From an uncultured Pedobacter sp. (GTDB lineage Bacteria > Bacteroidota > Bacteroidia > Sphingobacteriales > Sphingobacteriaceae), in contig CAMLDJ010000144.1 of the NCBI GenBank assembly GCA_946478755.1, positions 1-13,283 of the forward strand: a DNA stretch of 13,283 nucleotides, written 5' to 3'. Both the position numbers and the translations under genes were made by a program. The first letter of the stretch is position 1. Each line of letters starts with the position of its first letter. A model generated the notes under the pieces. It ran no database searches, was not told the DNA's origin, and saw only the letters and a list, made by a program, of their open reading frames with translations. Shown piece by piece: positions 7,001 to 13,269 of the stretch.

Positions 7001-8127
7001 ATGTACTGGATAATGGCAAAGGCATTCCGGAGGAAAGCAGGAGTAAACTGTTCACCGATTTCTACCAGGTAAAAGACCCGCTTTCAAGGAATAATGGAGC
7101 AGGGATCGGGCTTGCTTTGTCGCGGAAGATTGCCAGATTACACTACGGAGACCTGCTGCTATTGCCCGGACCGCCATCTGACGAAACCATCATGAGTTAT
7201 CTTGATGAAAAAAACGTTCAGACCTGTTTTAGCTTAAAGTTAAGAACAGGGCATAGTCATTTTAAAAAAGAAGAGCTTACACAGCAATTTGTCAATGTAG
7301 AGAGCCCTGTTTTATACCAGAGACCTCAGGAATTGGATGAATGGCCAGATCCCGAGTTAGCTGAAGAAACTAAGGGGGAAGAGCGGATCACTTTACTGAT
7401 TGTGGAGGATAACCCTGAAATACGTGACTTTATCAGACAGTCTTTAAGGCCTTTTTATAACATTATTGAAGCTGAAGACGGAGAACAGGGTTCGAAATTG
7501 GCGTTTGAAAAGATTCCTGATCTCATTGTAAGTGATGTGATGATGCCTGTCATGGATGGGCTGGAGCTGTGCCGTGTATTGAAAACGGATGCACGCACAA
7601 GCCATATTCCAATCATCCTGCTGACCGCAAGGTCTGGCAATATACATGAGGTAAGTGGACTTAAAACAGGAGCTGAAGCTTACATTACCAAGCCTTTTAG
7701 CATTGACGTTTTGCAGCTAAACATCAACAACCTGCTGACACTGCAAAGCAATATGCGCAGAAAGTTTAGCCAGCAGATTACCTTGCAGCCATCAAATATA
7801 CTTATTGAATCTACAGATGAAGAGTTTTTAAATAAGATCATGTCCATCATTGAACAAAATTTTAGCATCGATGAGTTCAATGTAAATGTACTTGCAGCAG
7901 AAGTTGGAATGAGTACACCGATCCTATATAAAAAGATTAAAGCTTTAACCGGATTGACGGTCAACAATTTCATTAAATCAGTACGTTTAAAAAGAGCAGC
8001 ACAGCTTTTAAAACAAAAGACCTATACGGTTTATGAAGTGGCCTACATGGTGGGCTTTAGCGACAGCAAATATTTCAGTAAAGAATTTGTGAAGCAATTT
8101 GGGAGGACACCAACTGACTATGTTTAG
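4030..8127 (+). CDS. hybrid two-component system (HTCS) sensor kinase/AraC-type regulator
   Basis: One polypeptide holds an entire signalling pathway. Counting from the ATG at 4030 (1365 residues), there is a signal peptide ending about Ala25-Gln26 (ANA|Q). Fourteen Reg_prop repeats of the form 'LW.GT..GL' follow over about 30-680, enough for two seven-bladed propellers. Then come a Y_Y_Y domain (about 733-797) and one membrane helix (about 802-820). The histidine kinase has the H-box SHEIRTP (His848), N-box around Asn965, G1 DNGKG from Asp994 and a GAGIGLALS G2 box. The receiver domain has Glu1126-Asp1127, phospho-acceptor Asp1169 and Lys1221. An AraC-type double helix-turn-helix spans about 1270-1365. 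All key residues are intact. HTCS proteins bind an oligosaccharide in the periplasm and activate a polysaccharide utilisation locus. An ATG at 3985 would add 15 residues, and a TTG at 3964 lies in the preceding terminator; I chose 4030 for its compact signal peptide. The ligand is unknown; arabinan-derived sugar is a guess from the neighbours. Confidence 0.95.
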   Translation: MFPLSFWTKAFALLILLFGYRPANAQKSKLSFKHLTVENGLSQSSVLSIAQDSMGFMWFGTKDGLNKYNTRNFEIYKREKGNKSSLSSGQNINALLTDTKGNLWVGTQKGLNRYLPESNSFKRYQYNAKNKNSLSNNIVRSIFEDKAGDIWVGTDSGLNKLVKNDRFIRFLPGKNVSSGLAHHLVKTIHQDHEGAMWIGTVQGLTKLQQKDGRYYFQSYFHKEGDQGSLIDNDVSVVFEDPRHNLWVGTHNSGLELFDRTKGTFRHFMSRKGDPNRISSNVIRRIKTDQEGRLWISTLNGINILDLDNFKFTVLNHNPEDPTTLNHNSIYDILQDATGSMWVGTYFGGVNFYHANATPFREYKTSLGKNGISSNVVSSIVEDKNHNLWIGTEAEGLNYYDRATGQFRSFKHDPENPNSLSSNLVKAVSIARNGEVWIGTYEGGLDVYQPATKTFRHYRPNYADPKALNSNRIVCLLHDSKNRLWIGTRAQGIFIYNEKENNFARYSSPGNHHDLRFLRYLFEDRRKRIWIATNSGTYLLDPVSNTVREFTVSDNSSKFDDINSIQEDSRGIIWLGSYDAGLIRYDPLKNKIRYYTMKDGLPSNVILGILEDQQRNLWISTDNGLAKFDRKAFKTYTIEDGLPGNVFNYNSFYKDTKGEFYFGGYNGLVSFFPDQIRENKKTPKVVFTRLRLFNKTVVIGDESNLLKRNISLTKELTFSHSQNIFSVEFAVLNYIKSEKNKYAYKLEGLDKEWNYVTSPIATFYNLPSGTYKLLIKGSNNDGVWISQPEEMIIHILPPFWKTWWAYLFYILFLSGILFLIFRFLWIRALLRKEHEVYQMKMDFFTNVSHEIRTPLTLIIGPLEHLINDTKEYPRLNRRLLTVKKNAGRLTRLVNELMDFRKQEAGKMRLNVSPQNIVEFTKEIYLSFQYLAIKHHIDYQFNSSDDDIEIYFDPEQLEKVFFNLLSNAFKFTPEHGVIILTVKRTEKGFVEINVLDNGKGIPEESRSKLFTDFYQVKDPLSRNNGAGIGLALSRKIARLHYGDLLLLPGPPSDETIMSYLDEKNVQTCFSLKLRTGHSHFKKEELTQQFVNVESPVLYQRPQELDEWPDPELAEETKGEERITLLIVEDNPEIRDFIRQSLRPFYNIIEAEDGEQGSKLAFEKIPDLIVSDVMMPVMDGLELCRVLKTDARTSHIPIILLTARSGNIHEVSGLKTGAEAYITKPFSIDVLQLNINNLLTLQSNMRRKFSQQITLQPSNILIESTDEEFLNKIMSIIEQNFSIDEFNVNVLAAEVGMSTPILYKKIKALTGLTVNNFIKSVRLKRAAQLLKQKTYTVYEVAYMVGFSDSKYFSKEFVKQFGRTPTDYV

Positions 8128-8144
8128 AAAACACTAATTACAGT

Positions 8145-10766
8145 TTATCCGCCAAACTTTTGCATCCGCAGGATAAGTGACAACATAAAAAACCTGCCCA
8201 ATCGGTTGACCTGCCGGTCTACAATGATGTTATCAAATACATCTCTCGAAATGCCACTGTTCTGATCAAACAGGTCAAACCCATCTAATCTGAAAGCTGC
8301 CATGTCTTTTTTCAGGAATTTATACTCTGCATATAAACGCAGCAATACCGGATTGTTTACAAAAGAGTTGTCAAAGCCGCTGTTGATCGTCTTGGCGAAA
8401 TCGTAGCCAAGCGTAAATTTTTTAAAGTAATTCCGTCCCTCTATACCATATTTGAACGTGTTCGTTTGTCTGTCATTAAAATCAGCCTGCGAATAGCTCG
8501 TATGGTTTTGTGAATAGGAAGCTTCAAATTCCACATCTATAATGTCTTCCAGGTCCAGTTTAAACTCCAGTTCCTGCTGCCAAACCTTGTTTTTAGCCAC
8601 ATTACGGTTGTCGTCTATAAAGGCCACATTATTGTTTATGGATGCTGCACCTGAATATTCGATGGTAAACTTTCGGCCAAAGAATGGCTTGCTGTAAAAA
8701 TAATCTCCTTTCAGGTTATAAAATCCATCTGTGTTGGTATAGCTGGTCAGCTGGTTTACGGTGCCCGGTACCAATACTTTGGTCGTCACTATTTTATCCT
8801 GTGTCTGGTTGAACGACACATTGGCATATAAAATATGGCCCTGGTTCCAGTCCGATTGCTTGTAGTGGGCCACCAGACTATGGATAAACTCCGGTTTCAG
8901 ATCAGGGTTTCCGGTTACTACATTCTGAAGGTTCGAGTTATCGGCTATAGGCTGTAACTGCAAAAAGCCGGGCTGCGCATTGCGAGTAAAATAGCTGAAA
9001 TCAAATGATTTCTGCTTCGTAAAGTTGTACACAAATCTCGCAGAAGGGGCGAAGTTAAAAGTCCTTCGCATCGTCCCGATGTCTTTGCTCAGGTTTTGTC
9101 CTTTGAGCAAGGCAGGAAGGGCATTCAGGCCAACTGTATAATTCATTTTCTTATCAATGAAGCGGTAGTTTATTCCGATTCTATGACTTATAAATTGATA
9201 ATCAAAGTTATTGCTCAGGCCGGGGTTAAATACTTCGTTTTCATCGATTACATCGCGTGTGTCCTTAATGCTTGAGGTACCCGAATGGCTGATGCTGTAA
9301 TTGGTCTCTATGTAAGATTTTTCCCAAATTCGTTCCCGGAAAGAGAAACCACCGTTTATCGTCAGTGTATGATTGTTTTGATCCGTGATCTGGTTCTGAA
9401 AACGCAAGGAGTCTGCACCGGCCTCGCCGATCACATATTCATTAACGGCATCTTTGAAGCTATCCCCACCTGAATATGAAATGTTACTAAACAAGCCCAG
9501 GTTGCGTCCTTTTTTAGAAAATCGGTGGTTATAATAGATGCGGTTACGGAAAACAAGAGACCCTGCATCCGTAAGGTTTTTGCTGGTCCGTTTTGTGGTA
9601 AGTGCCTGCTGTAAAATAGAAGAAATATCGTTGTTGTCGCCTGTGTTACTGCTGTATGTCAGCTGCGGAGAAATTTTCAGATAGTTCATGCTGTCTATCC
9701 TATACTCTACATTGCTGTTAAAATCATGTTTGTAGCGCTTGCTGGTATTGTTGCTTTCGGAATCTTCCTGACGTGTGAAGTCCTGCAGGAAGTTCTGCGT
9801 ATAGCTCGAGGCTATGGTATTGTTCTTGCTATTGTTAAAACTATAGCTGGCATCGGTCGACAATTTCTCTCCCCAGGCATTCCGATAATTCATACCCACT
9901 GCATTCCTGGTTGTGATGCCGTCGCCGCCATTGCCCCGGGTACTGGCATTGTTCACCGTTCCATCAAAAGCCAATTGGCGTTCGCCCCTCATGCTATTGG
10001 CACGCAAACTGGTATTGTACCGTTCACTATCTCCCAGGCCGCCCTGTGCCCGGGTAAAATATCCTTTCTTTTTATCTTCTTCGATCGTCAGATTGAGCAC
10101 TTTCTCCGGTTCTCCGGTTTTTATTCCGGTCAACTTGGCCTCGTCGCCATAATCGTCTATAAATTGGAGGTTCTTGATGATGTCTGCCGGCAGGTTGCTA
10201 ATGGCTGTTGCCACATCTGTACCGAAGAAGTCCTTTCCATTGACCCTGATCTTGGTTATCGGCGTCCCCTGGTTGCTTACGTTTCCGTCCTTATCTACTT
10301 CAATTCCAGGTAGTTTCTTTAAGATGTCTTCCACCGCATCACCGTCCCGAACAGGAAAGGAAGCCGCATTAAAACTAACCGTATCTTCGGTGACTTTCAC
10401 CGGAGGAACACCGGAGATAGTCACCTGCTCCAGCGTATTAGACATCGGCTCCAGCTTAATCGGATCAACTATGAGCGTGTTTCCCTTTTCGATTTTATAA
10501 GCCTTACGGAAGATTTCGAAACCGATATAGGCGGCTGAAAGTGTAAATTCCCTGGCTTTTACCTTACTGATCGTAAATGTCCCATCGGGGTTGGTAGAGG
10601 CCGCCAAACTATCTGCCGGCCATTTGATCCTTACCACCGCTCCAGGCAGAGGAAGCCCCTCATTATCGAGTATCGTGCCTTTCACGGTACGGTTTTGTGC
10701 CTTGCTGCACAAAAACATTCCTGCAAAGAGCAGGGATATAAATGCTGATTTAGTAAAAAAGTTCAT
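8145..10766 (-). CDS. TonB-dependent-receptor-like outer membrane beta-barrel protein
   Basis: An 873-residue exported protein. The signal peptide ends near Ala23-Gln24 (CSKAQ). A carboxypeptidase-regulatory-like beta-sandwich occupies about 27-110 (VKGTILDNEGLPLPGAVV at 28-45, GTF at 62-64, GFE at 82-84). A TonB-box-like LEQVTISG (112-119) precedes a plug-like domain (about 125-225: DILKKLPGIEVDKDG at 147-161, ITKIRVNGKDFFG at 170-182). The rest is aromatic-rich antiparallel barrel sequence with many 'Y.F' and 'N.S' strands, as in the outer-membrane beta-barrel family common in Bacteroidota. At 873 residues it is shorter than a typical SusC and has no susD partner beside it. Transport of a peptide, metal chelate or small glycan, or an assembly role, cannot be told apart from sequence. 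It converges on the HTCS gene (17 bp between stops) and diverges from the sigma factor gene, so it is probably transcribed alone. Confidence 0.85.
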   Translation of the reverse strand: MNFFTKSAFISLLFAGMFLCSKAQNRTVKGTILDNEGLPLPGAVVRIKWPADSLAASTNPDGTFTISKVKAREFTLSAAYIGFEIFRKAYKIEKGNTLIVDPIKLEPMSNTLEQVTISGVPPVKVTEDTVSFNAASFPVRDGDAVEDILKKLPGIEVDKDGNVSNQGTPITKIRVNGKDFFGTDVATAISNLPADIIKNLQFIDDYGDEAKLTGIKTGEPEKVLNLTIEEDKKKGYFTRAQGGLGDSERYNTSLRANSMRGERQLAFDGTVNNASTRGNGGDGITTRNAVGMNYRNAWGEKLSTDASYSFNNSKNNTIASSYTQNFLQDFTRQEDSESNNTSKRYKHDFNSNVEYRIDSMNYLKISPQLTYSSNTGDNNDISSILQQALTTKRTSKNLTDAGSLVFRNRIYYNHRFSKKGRNLGLFSNISYSGGDSFKDAVNEYVIGEAGADSLRFQNQITDQNNHTLTINGGFSFRERIWEKSYIETNYSISHSGTSSIKDTRDVIDENEVFNPGLSNNFDYQFISHRIGINYRFIDKKMNYTVGLNALPALLKGQNLSKDIGTMRRTFNFAPSARFVYNFTKQKSFDFSYFTRNAQPGFLQLQPIADNSNLQNVVTGNPDLKPEFIHSLVAHYKQSDWNQGHILYANVSFNQTQDKIVTTKVLVPGTVNQLTSYTNTDGFYNLKGDYFYSKPFFGRKFTIEYSGAASINNNVAFIDDNRNVAKNKVWQQELEFKLDLEDIIDVEFEASYSQNHTSYSQADFNDRQTNTFKYGIEGRNYFKKFTLGYDFAKTINSGFDNSFVNNPVLLRLYAEYKFLKKDMAAFRLDGFDLFDQNSGISRDVFDNIIVDRQVNRLGRFFMLSLILRMQKFGG

Positions 10767-10826
10767 TTGTGTCGTGTGTGCTGTAAAAGTACGACATACA
10801 AGACTCAGGGCTTTTAAGTAATTGAT

Positions 10827-10935
10827 ATGTTACATCCATGCACCCAAGGTACCGACATCCCGTCGCATCCACCTACTCGTACGCCACTACAATCTTTACA
10901 GTTATTTCTCCTTGATGATCAGGGGGATGTAACAT
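10827..10935. repeat. paired inverted ATGTnACAT sites
   Basis: ATGTTACATCC at 10827-10837 is repeated as a perfect inverted copy GGATGTAACAT at 10925-10935, with 87 bp between them. Each copy contains a 9-bp odd palindrome (ATGT-T/A-ACAT), the size expected of a dimeric regulator site. They sit about 60 and 160 bp upstream of the barrel gene start. A looping operator pair is one reading; which protein would bind is unknown. Confidence 0.4.
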
Positions 10936-11021
10936 TAAATGTAGGATTTATTTTGGTGGTTATCTATGCTGAAGCAAACCAAACATGCAAATATTATTTA
11001 ATGAAATGCCAATTGCGTAGC

Positions 11022-11051
11022 GGAACAAAAGGCTTAAATTAGCTATATTTG
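11022..11051 (+). promoter_or_regulatory. possible promoter of the sigma factor gene
   Basis: TATATTTG at 11044-11051 is a perfect match to the Bacteroidota -7 consensus TAnnTTTG, but no TTTG lies about 19 bp upstream. Instead GGAAC, the classical ECF -35 motif, occurs at 11022-11026 with a 17-bp gap. This allows either a housekeeping promoter with a weak -33 or an ECF-dependent, self-activated promoter. Either would give a leader of roughly 100 nt before the ATG at 11157. Confidence 0.35.
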
Positions 11052-11082
11052 AGTTGCATTGCTAATTACGTGTGCAAATTAT

Positions 11083-11150
11083 CTGCTGTCAAGAGGGAGC
11101 AGCAGGTTTCCGGCGCATTTCCGGGACCTGTTGTCATTGATTAATATCAA
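11083..11150 (+). promoter_or_regulatory. structured leader with competing stem-loops upstream of the sigma factor gene
   Basis: CAGCAG at 11100-11105 can pair with CTGCTG at 11083-11088 (11-nt loop). As part of CAGCAGGT (11100-11107), it can instead pair with ACCTGTTG at 11126-11133 (one G-U pair), a helix continued by CCGG (11110-11113) with CCGG (11121-11124). The two folds exclude each other. A further small hairpin, TTGAT/ATCAA (11137-11141 with 11146-11150), is followed by GTTTTT and then immediately the ATG. The pairings are seen in the sequence; a switching function is inference. Confidence 0.4.
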
Positions 11151-11156
11151 GTTTTT

Positions 11157-11738
11157 ATGTTGTTATATAACCAATTAAGCGACGAAGAATTGGCCGGTCT
11201 CCTTAAAAAAGGCGATCGCGTGGCATATACTGCCATTTTTGACCGCTTTTATGGTTTGTTATTTGTTCATGGCTGTAAGTTGCTGAAAGACGAAGATGAA
11301 GCGAAGGATGTGGTTCAGGAGCTGTTTGAAATCCTGTGGACGCGTCGGGAAAGCATCTCCTTCGAAAATAACTTGTCGGCTTATTTATATTCGGCCATCA
11401 GAAACCGTATCATAAACCGTATTTCGCATTACGAAGTGGAACATAAATACATCAATTCGCTGCGGGGATTTATAGACTGCGATACTTACCTCGCAGATTA
11501 CCAGGTCAGAGAGCGCGAAATGCGGATGATGATTGAGCGTGAAATCTCCGCTCTGCCAACCAAAATGAGGGAGATATTCGAAATGAGCAGGAACGATTAT
11601 CTTTCGTATAAACAAATCGCTGTTAAACTGCAGATATCTGAACAGACCGTACGTATGCATGTGAAAAAAGCACTGCGCATACTTCGACCCAGGTTGAGCC
11701 TTCTTGCTTATCTTTTTTTATTTTTCAATCTTTTATAG
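11157..11738 (+). CDS. ECF RNA polymerase sigma factor (Bacteroides-expansion type)
   Basis: A 193-residue sigma-70 family factor of the extracytoplasmic-function class. Region 2 lies at about 25-88, with the core-binding and -10 recognition segment DEDEAKDVVQELFEILW at 45-61. Region 4 lies at about 125-178, with a helix-turn-helix at 149-177 (SYKQIAVKLQISEQTVRMHV). Length and the hydrophobic C-terminal tail (SLLAYLFLFFNLL) are typical of the large Bacteroidota sigma family that works with FecR anti-sigma factors and SusC-type transducers. It would direct RNA polymerase to fecR-linked and transporter genes once released by the anti-sigma factor encoded 105 bp downstream. The ATG at 11157 follows GTTTTT, with no Shine-Dalgarno, as is usual in the phylum. 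The inducing ligand cannot be deduced. Confidence 0.93.
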   Translation: MLLYNQLSDEELAGLLKKGDRVAYTAIFDRFYGLLFVHGCKLLKDEDEAKDVVQELFEILWTRRESISFENNLSAYLYSAIRNRIINRISHYEVEHKYINSLRGFIDCDTYLADYQVREREMRMMIEREISALPTKMREIFEMSRNDYLSYKQIAVKLQISEQTVRMHVKKALRILRPRLSLLAYLFLFFNLL

Positions 11739-11767
11739 TCGCCTGCATACCAATTGCACCAGGTATT

Positions 11768-11806
11768 TTATTTTTTTTAAAAAATAAGTACCCTATCCCC
11801 CCGGGG
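11768..11806 (+). promoter_or_regulatory. A/T palindrome plus CCCCGGGG element between sigma and anti-sigma genes
   Basis: TTATTTTTT (11768-11776) and AAAAAATAA (11779-11787) form 9-bp inverted arms about a TT centre. They are followed by TACCCTATC and a perfect 8-bp palindrome CCCCGGGG (11799-11806), about 38 bp before the anti-sigma ATG at 11844. The abrupt A/T-to-G/C switch is unlike the surrounding DNA. The spot is where a promoter recognised by the upstream sigma factor would lie, so this is a candidate ECF promoter region; a weak terminator is the alternative. Confidence 0.35.
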
Positions 11807-11843
11807 TTCCCTGTTATTATAGTATAAATACCAAATATATTGT

Positions 11844-13052
11844 ATGCATAATGATCCGGGAGAACTTTTGGAAAAATATAAGGCAGGCAAATGCTCTGAT
11901 AAAGAAAGAGCAATTGTAGAAAGCTGGTACCTGGAACTGCAGTCTCGAAAAGAAGCACCCTCGCAGGCGCTGATTGAAAGAACAAAAGACGAAGTCTGGA
12001 CTGCTTTGTCGGTCCGCAAGACTGGGCTGCTTCAAACGGTTTTCATCAATAACCGCCTGACTAAGGTAGTTGCCTGGGCAGCCGTTGTCTTTATCATTGG
12101 TTCAATTGGTATACTCTATTTCAACAAACCGGGCAAGCCAGAGCCGCTTATCGGGCTTTCAAAAAAACGTGATATCAGCCCAGGAGGTAACAAAGCCTAT
12201 CTGACACTTGCAGATGGAAGAAGAATTTCGCTGACCGATGCGGCTAACGGTGAGCTTGTTAAACAGAAAGGACTGGTGATTAATAAAACTGCAGATGGAC
12301 AGCTGGTTTATACCGTCGCCAGTTCGGATAGCGAAGGCAAAAAAGACCAACGATCATACAACACCATAGAAACCCCTAAGGGAGGCAAGTATCAGGTCAA
12401 CTTGCCTGACGGCACGAAAGTCTGGCTCAATGCAGCCTCATCACTGCGCTACCCAACAAAATTTAGTGGAAATACGCGGACAGTAGAATTGACTGGCGAA
12501 GGTTACTTTGAAGTTGCCAAGCAGCTCCGTATGGATCAGGCATCAGCTGGTCAGTCGGCACACCGGATACCCTTTATTGTGAAGAGCGGTATGCAGGAAG
12601 TGGAGGTGTTGGGAACACATTTTAACATCAATAGTTATCAGGACGAAAGCAGTATAAAAACTACCCTTTTAGAAGGCCGCGTTCGTGTGGTTCGTGCTGC
12701 AGGTACCAATGCTTCTGCATCTCCCGGAGGTGTAGTGTTAAAACCTGGTGAGCAGAGCCAGTTGGCTTCCGATGGTATAAACGTTAAGGAAGTGGATACA
12801 GAAACCATTATTGCCTGGAAACAGGGGGATTTTATTTTCGATGGGGACGACCTCAAGAGCATCATGAGAAAAGTGGCCAGATGGTACGACGTGGAGGTTT
12901 CCTATAAAGGAGAATTTGAAAAGGTGAAGTTCGGAGGAGTGATCTCGCGCTCAAAAAATATATCATCAGTATTAGGGATTATGGAATCAACAGGCAAAAT
13001 ACATTTTGTTGTAGAAGGCCGGCGAATCACCGTGTTACCCAATACCGAATAA
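11844..13052 (+). CDS. FecR-family anti-sigma factor
   Basis: A 402-residue inner-membrane anti-sigma factor, normal length for the Bacteroidota type. The cytoplasmic N-terminal sigma-binding part (about 1-70) contains LLEKYKAGKCSDKERAIVESW (8-28). One membrane helix lies at about 74-92 (VVAWAAVVFIIGSIGILYF). The periplasmic FecR domain spans about 175-285, with ETPKGGKYQVNLPDGTKVWL (176-195), LTGEGYFEVA (216-225) and VLGTHFNINSY (255-265). A C-terminal DUF4974-like domain covers about 325-399 (WKQGDFIFDGDDLKSIM at 325-341, GGVISRS at 364-370). It holds the upstream ECF factor inactive and releases it when an outer-membrane transducer reports its ligand through the periplasm. It follows the sigma gene by 105 bp, and a SusC-type receptor is expected next. 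The ATG at 11844 gives a complete N-terminus; no defects are seen. Confidence 0.95.
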   Translation: MHNDPGELLEKYKAGKCSDKERAIVESWYLELQSRKEAPSQALIERTKDEVWTALSVRKTGLLQTVFINNRLTKVVAWAAVVFIIGSIGILYFNKPGKPEPLIGLSKKRDISPGGNKAYLTLADGRRISLTDAANGELVKQKGLVINKTADGQLVYTVASSDSEGKKDQRSYNTIETPKGGKYQVNLPDGTKVWLNAASSLRYPTKFSGNTRTVELTGEGYFEVAKQLRMDQASAGQSAHRIPFIVKSGMQEVEVLGTHFNINSYQDESSIKTTLLEGRVRVVRAAGTNASASPGGVVLKPGEQSQLASDGINVKEVDTETIIAWKQGDFIFDGDDLKSIMRKVARWYDVEVSYKGEFEKVKFGGVISRSKNISSVLGIMESTGKIHFVVEGRRITVLPNTE

Positions 13053-13082
13053 TTAAGCAAATACTAACCAAAAATAAACAGC

Positions 13083-13118
13083 ATGAAAAAAGAACACACA
13101 ACACAATCAATACCCTGA
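13083..13118 (+). CDS. possible 11-residue leader peptide
   Basis: An ATG 30 bp after the anti-sigma stop, behind an A-rich stretch that suits Bacteroidota translation starts, opens an 11-codon frame (MKKEHTTQSIP) ending in TGA at 13116-13118. Two stem-loops follow before the next gene. It could be a translated leader in an attenuation device. A frame this short is also easily a chance occurrence, and nothing in the peptide identifies a function. Confidence 0.2.
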   Translation: MKKEHTTQSIP

Positions 13119-13140
13119 TATGAGGTAAATAAGGCCTGAA

Positions 13141-13172
13141 TCAGCTTTTCTTCCTACAAGGACTGAAGCTGA
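13141..13172 (+). promoter_or_regulatory. stem-loop 1 in the anti-sigma downstream leader
   Basis: TCAGCTT (13141-13147) pairs perfectly with AAGCTGA (13166-13172). Inside the loop, TCCT (13152-13155) can pair with AGGA (13159-13162), giving a two-part helix. It is followed by an A-tract, not a U-tract, so it is not a plus-strand terminator. A leader-RNA role in the presumed downstream receptor transcript is inferred. Confidence 0.4.
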
Positions 13173-13178
13173 AAAAAA

Positions 13179-13208
13179 AACCGGAAGTGCGTGGAACCAC
13201 TCCCGGTT
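13179..13208. terminator. stem-loop 2: hairpin flanked by A-tracts, terminator-like on the minus strand
   Basis: AACCGG (13179-13184) with CCGGTT (13203-13208) and AGTG (13186-13189) with CACT (13198-13201) form a 10-bp stem with one A-C mismatch and an 8-nt loop. A-runs lie on both sides (13172-13180 and 13209-13216). Read on the minus strand, the hairpin runs into nine T residues, the form of an intrinsic terminator. On the plus strand, where the neighbouring genes lie, there is no U-tract, so it may instead be a leader RNA structure. Confidence 0.45.
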
Positions 13209-13269
13209 AAAAAAAATGGCTGGGATTACCCTTCAACAGTTAAATTTTCGTTAAACCCCAACTAATCAA

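Larger units (their letters stand above)
10767..11156. other. 390-bp divergent intergenic region
   Basis: No convincing coding sequence is present. The half nearer the barrel gene holds one of a pair of inverted ATGTnACAT sites and, on the minus strand, a TACTTTTA (complement of 10784-10791) that resembles a -7 box but has no TTTG at the right distance. The half nearer the sigma gene holds a TATATTTG box and a structured leader; these are listed separately. The centre (about 10838-10924) is pyrimidine-rich and I recognise nothing in it. A 71-codon reading frame starting at 10827 crosses this region but has no family resemblance, and its start lies inside the inverted repeat, so I do not call it a gene. 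Confidence 0.6.

Noticed and set aside
8142..8161. AGTTT/AAACT hairpin followed by TTTT at the HTCS-barrel junction
   Set aside because: The stem is only 5 bp and A/T-rich, and it overlaps the end of the barrel coding sequence; too weak to call a terminator.
9726..10313. 195-codon plus-strand open frame opposite the outer-membrane barrel gene
   Set aside because: Fully antisense to a coherent 873-residue protein with signal peptide, plug and barrel; no recognisable motifs or start context.
10827..11042. 71-codon open frame in the divergent intergenic region
   Set aside because: Its ATG lies in the inverted ATGTTACAT site, the peptide resembles no family, and the region carries promoter-like features instead.
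10986..11079. Direct repeat TGCAAAT (10986-10992 and 11073-11079)
   Set aside because: Seven bases of AT-rich sequence recurring within 100 bp is expected by chance.
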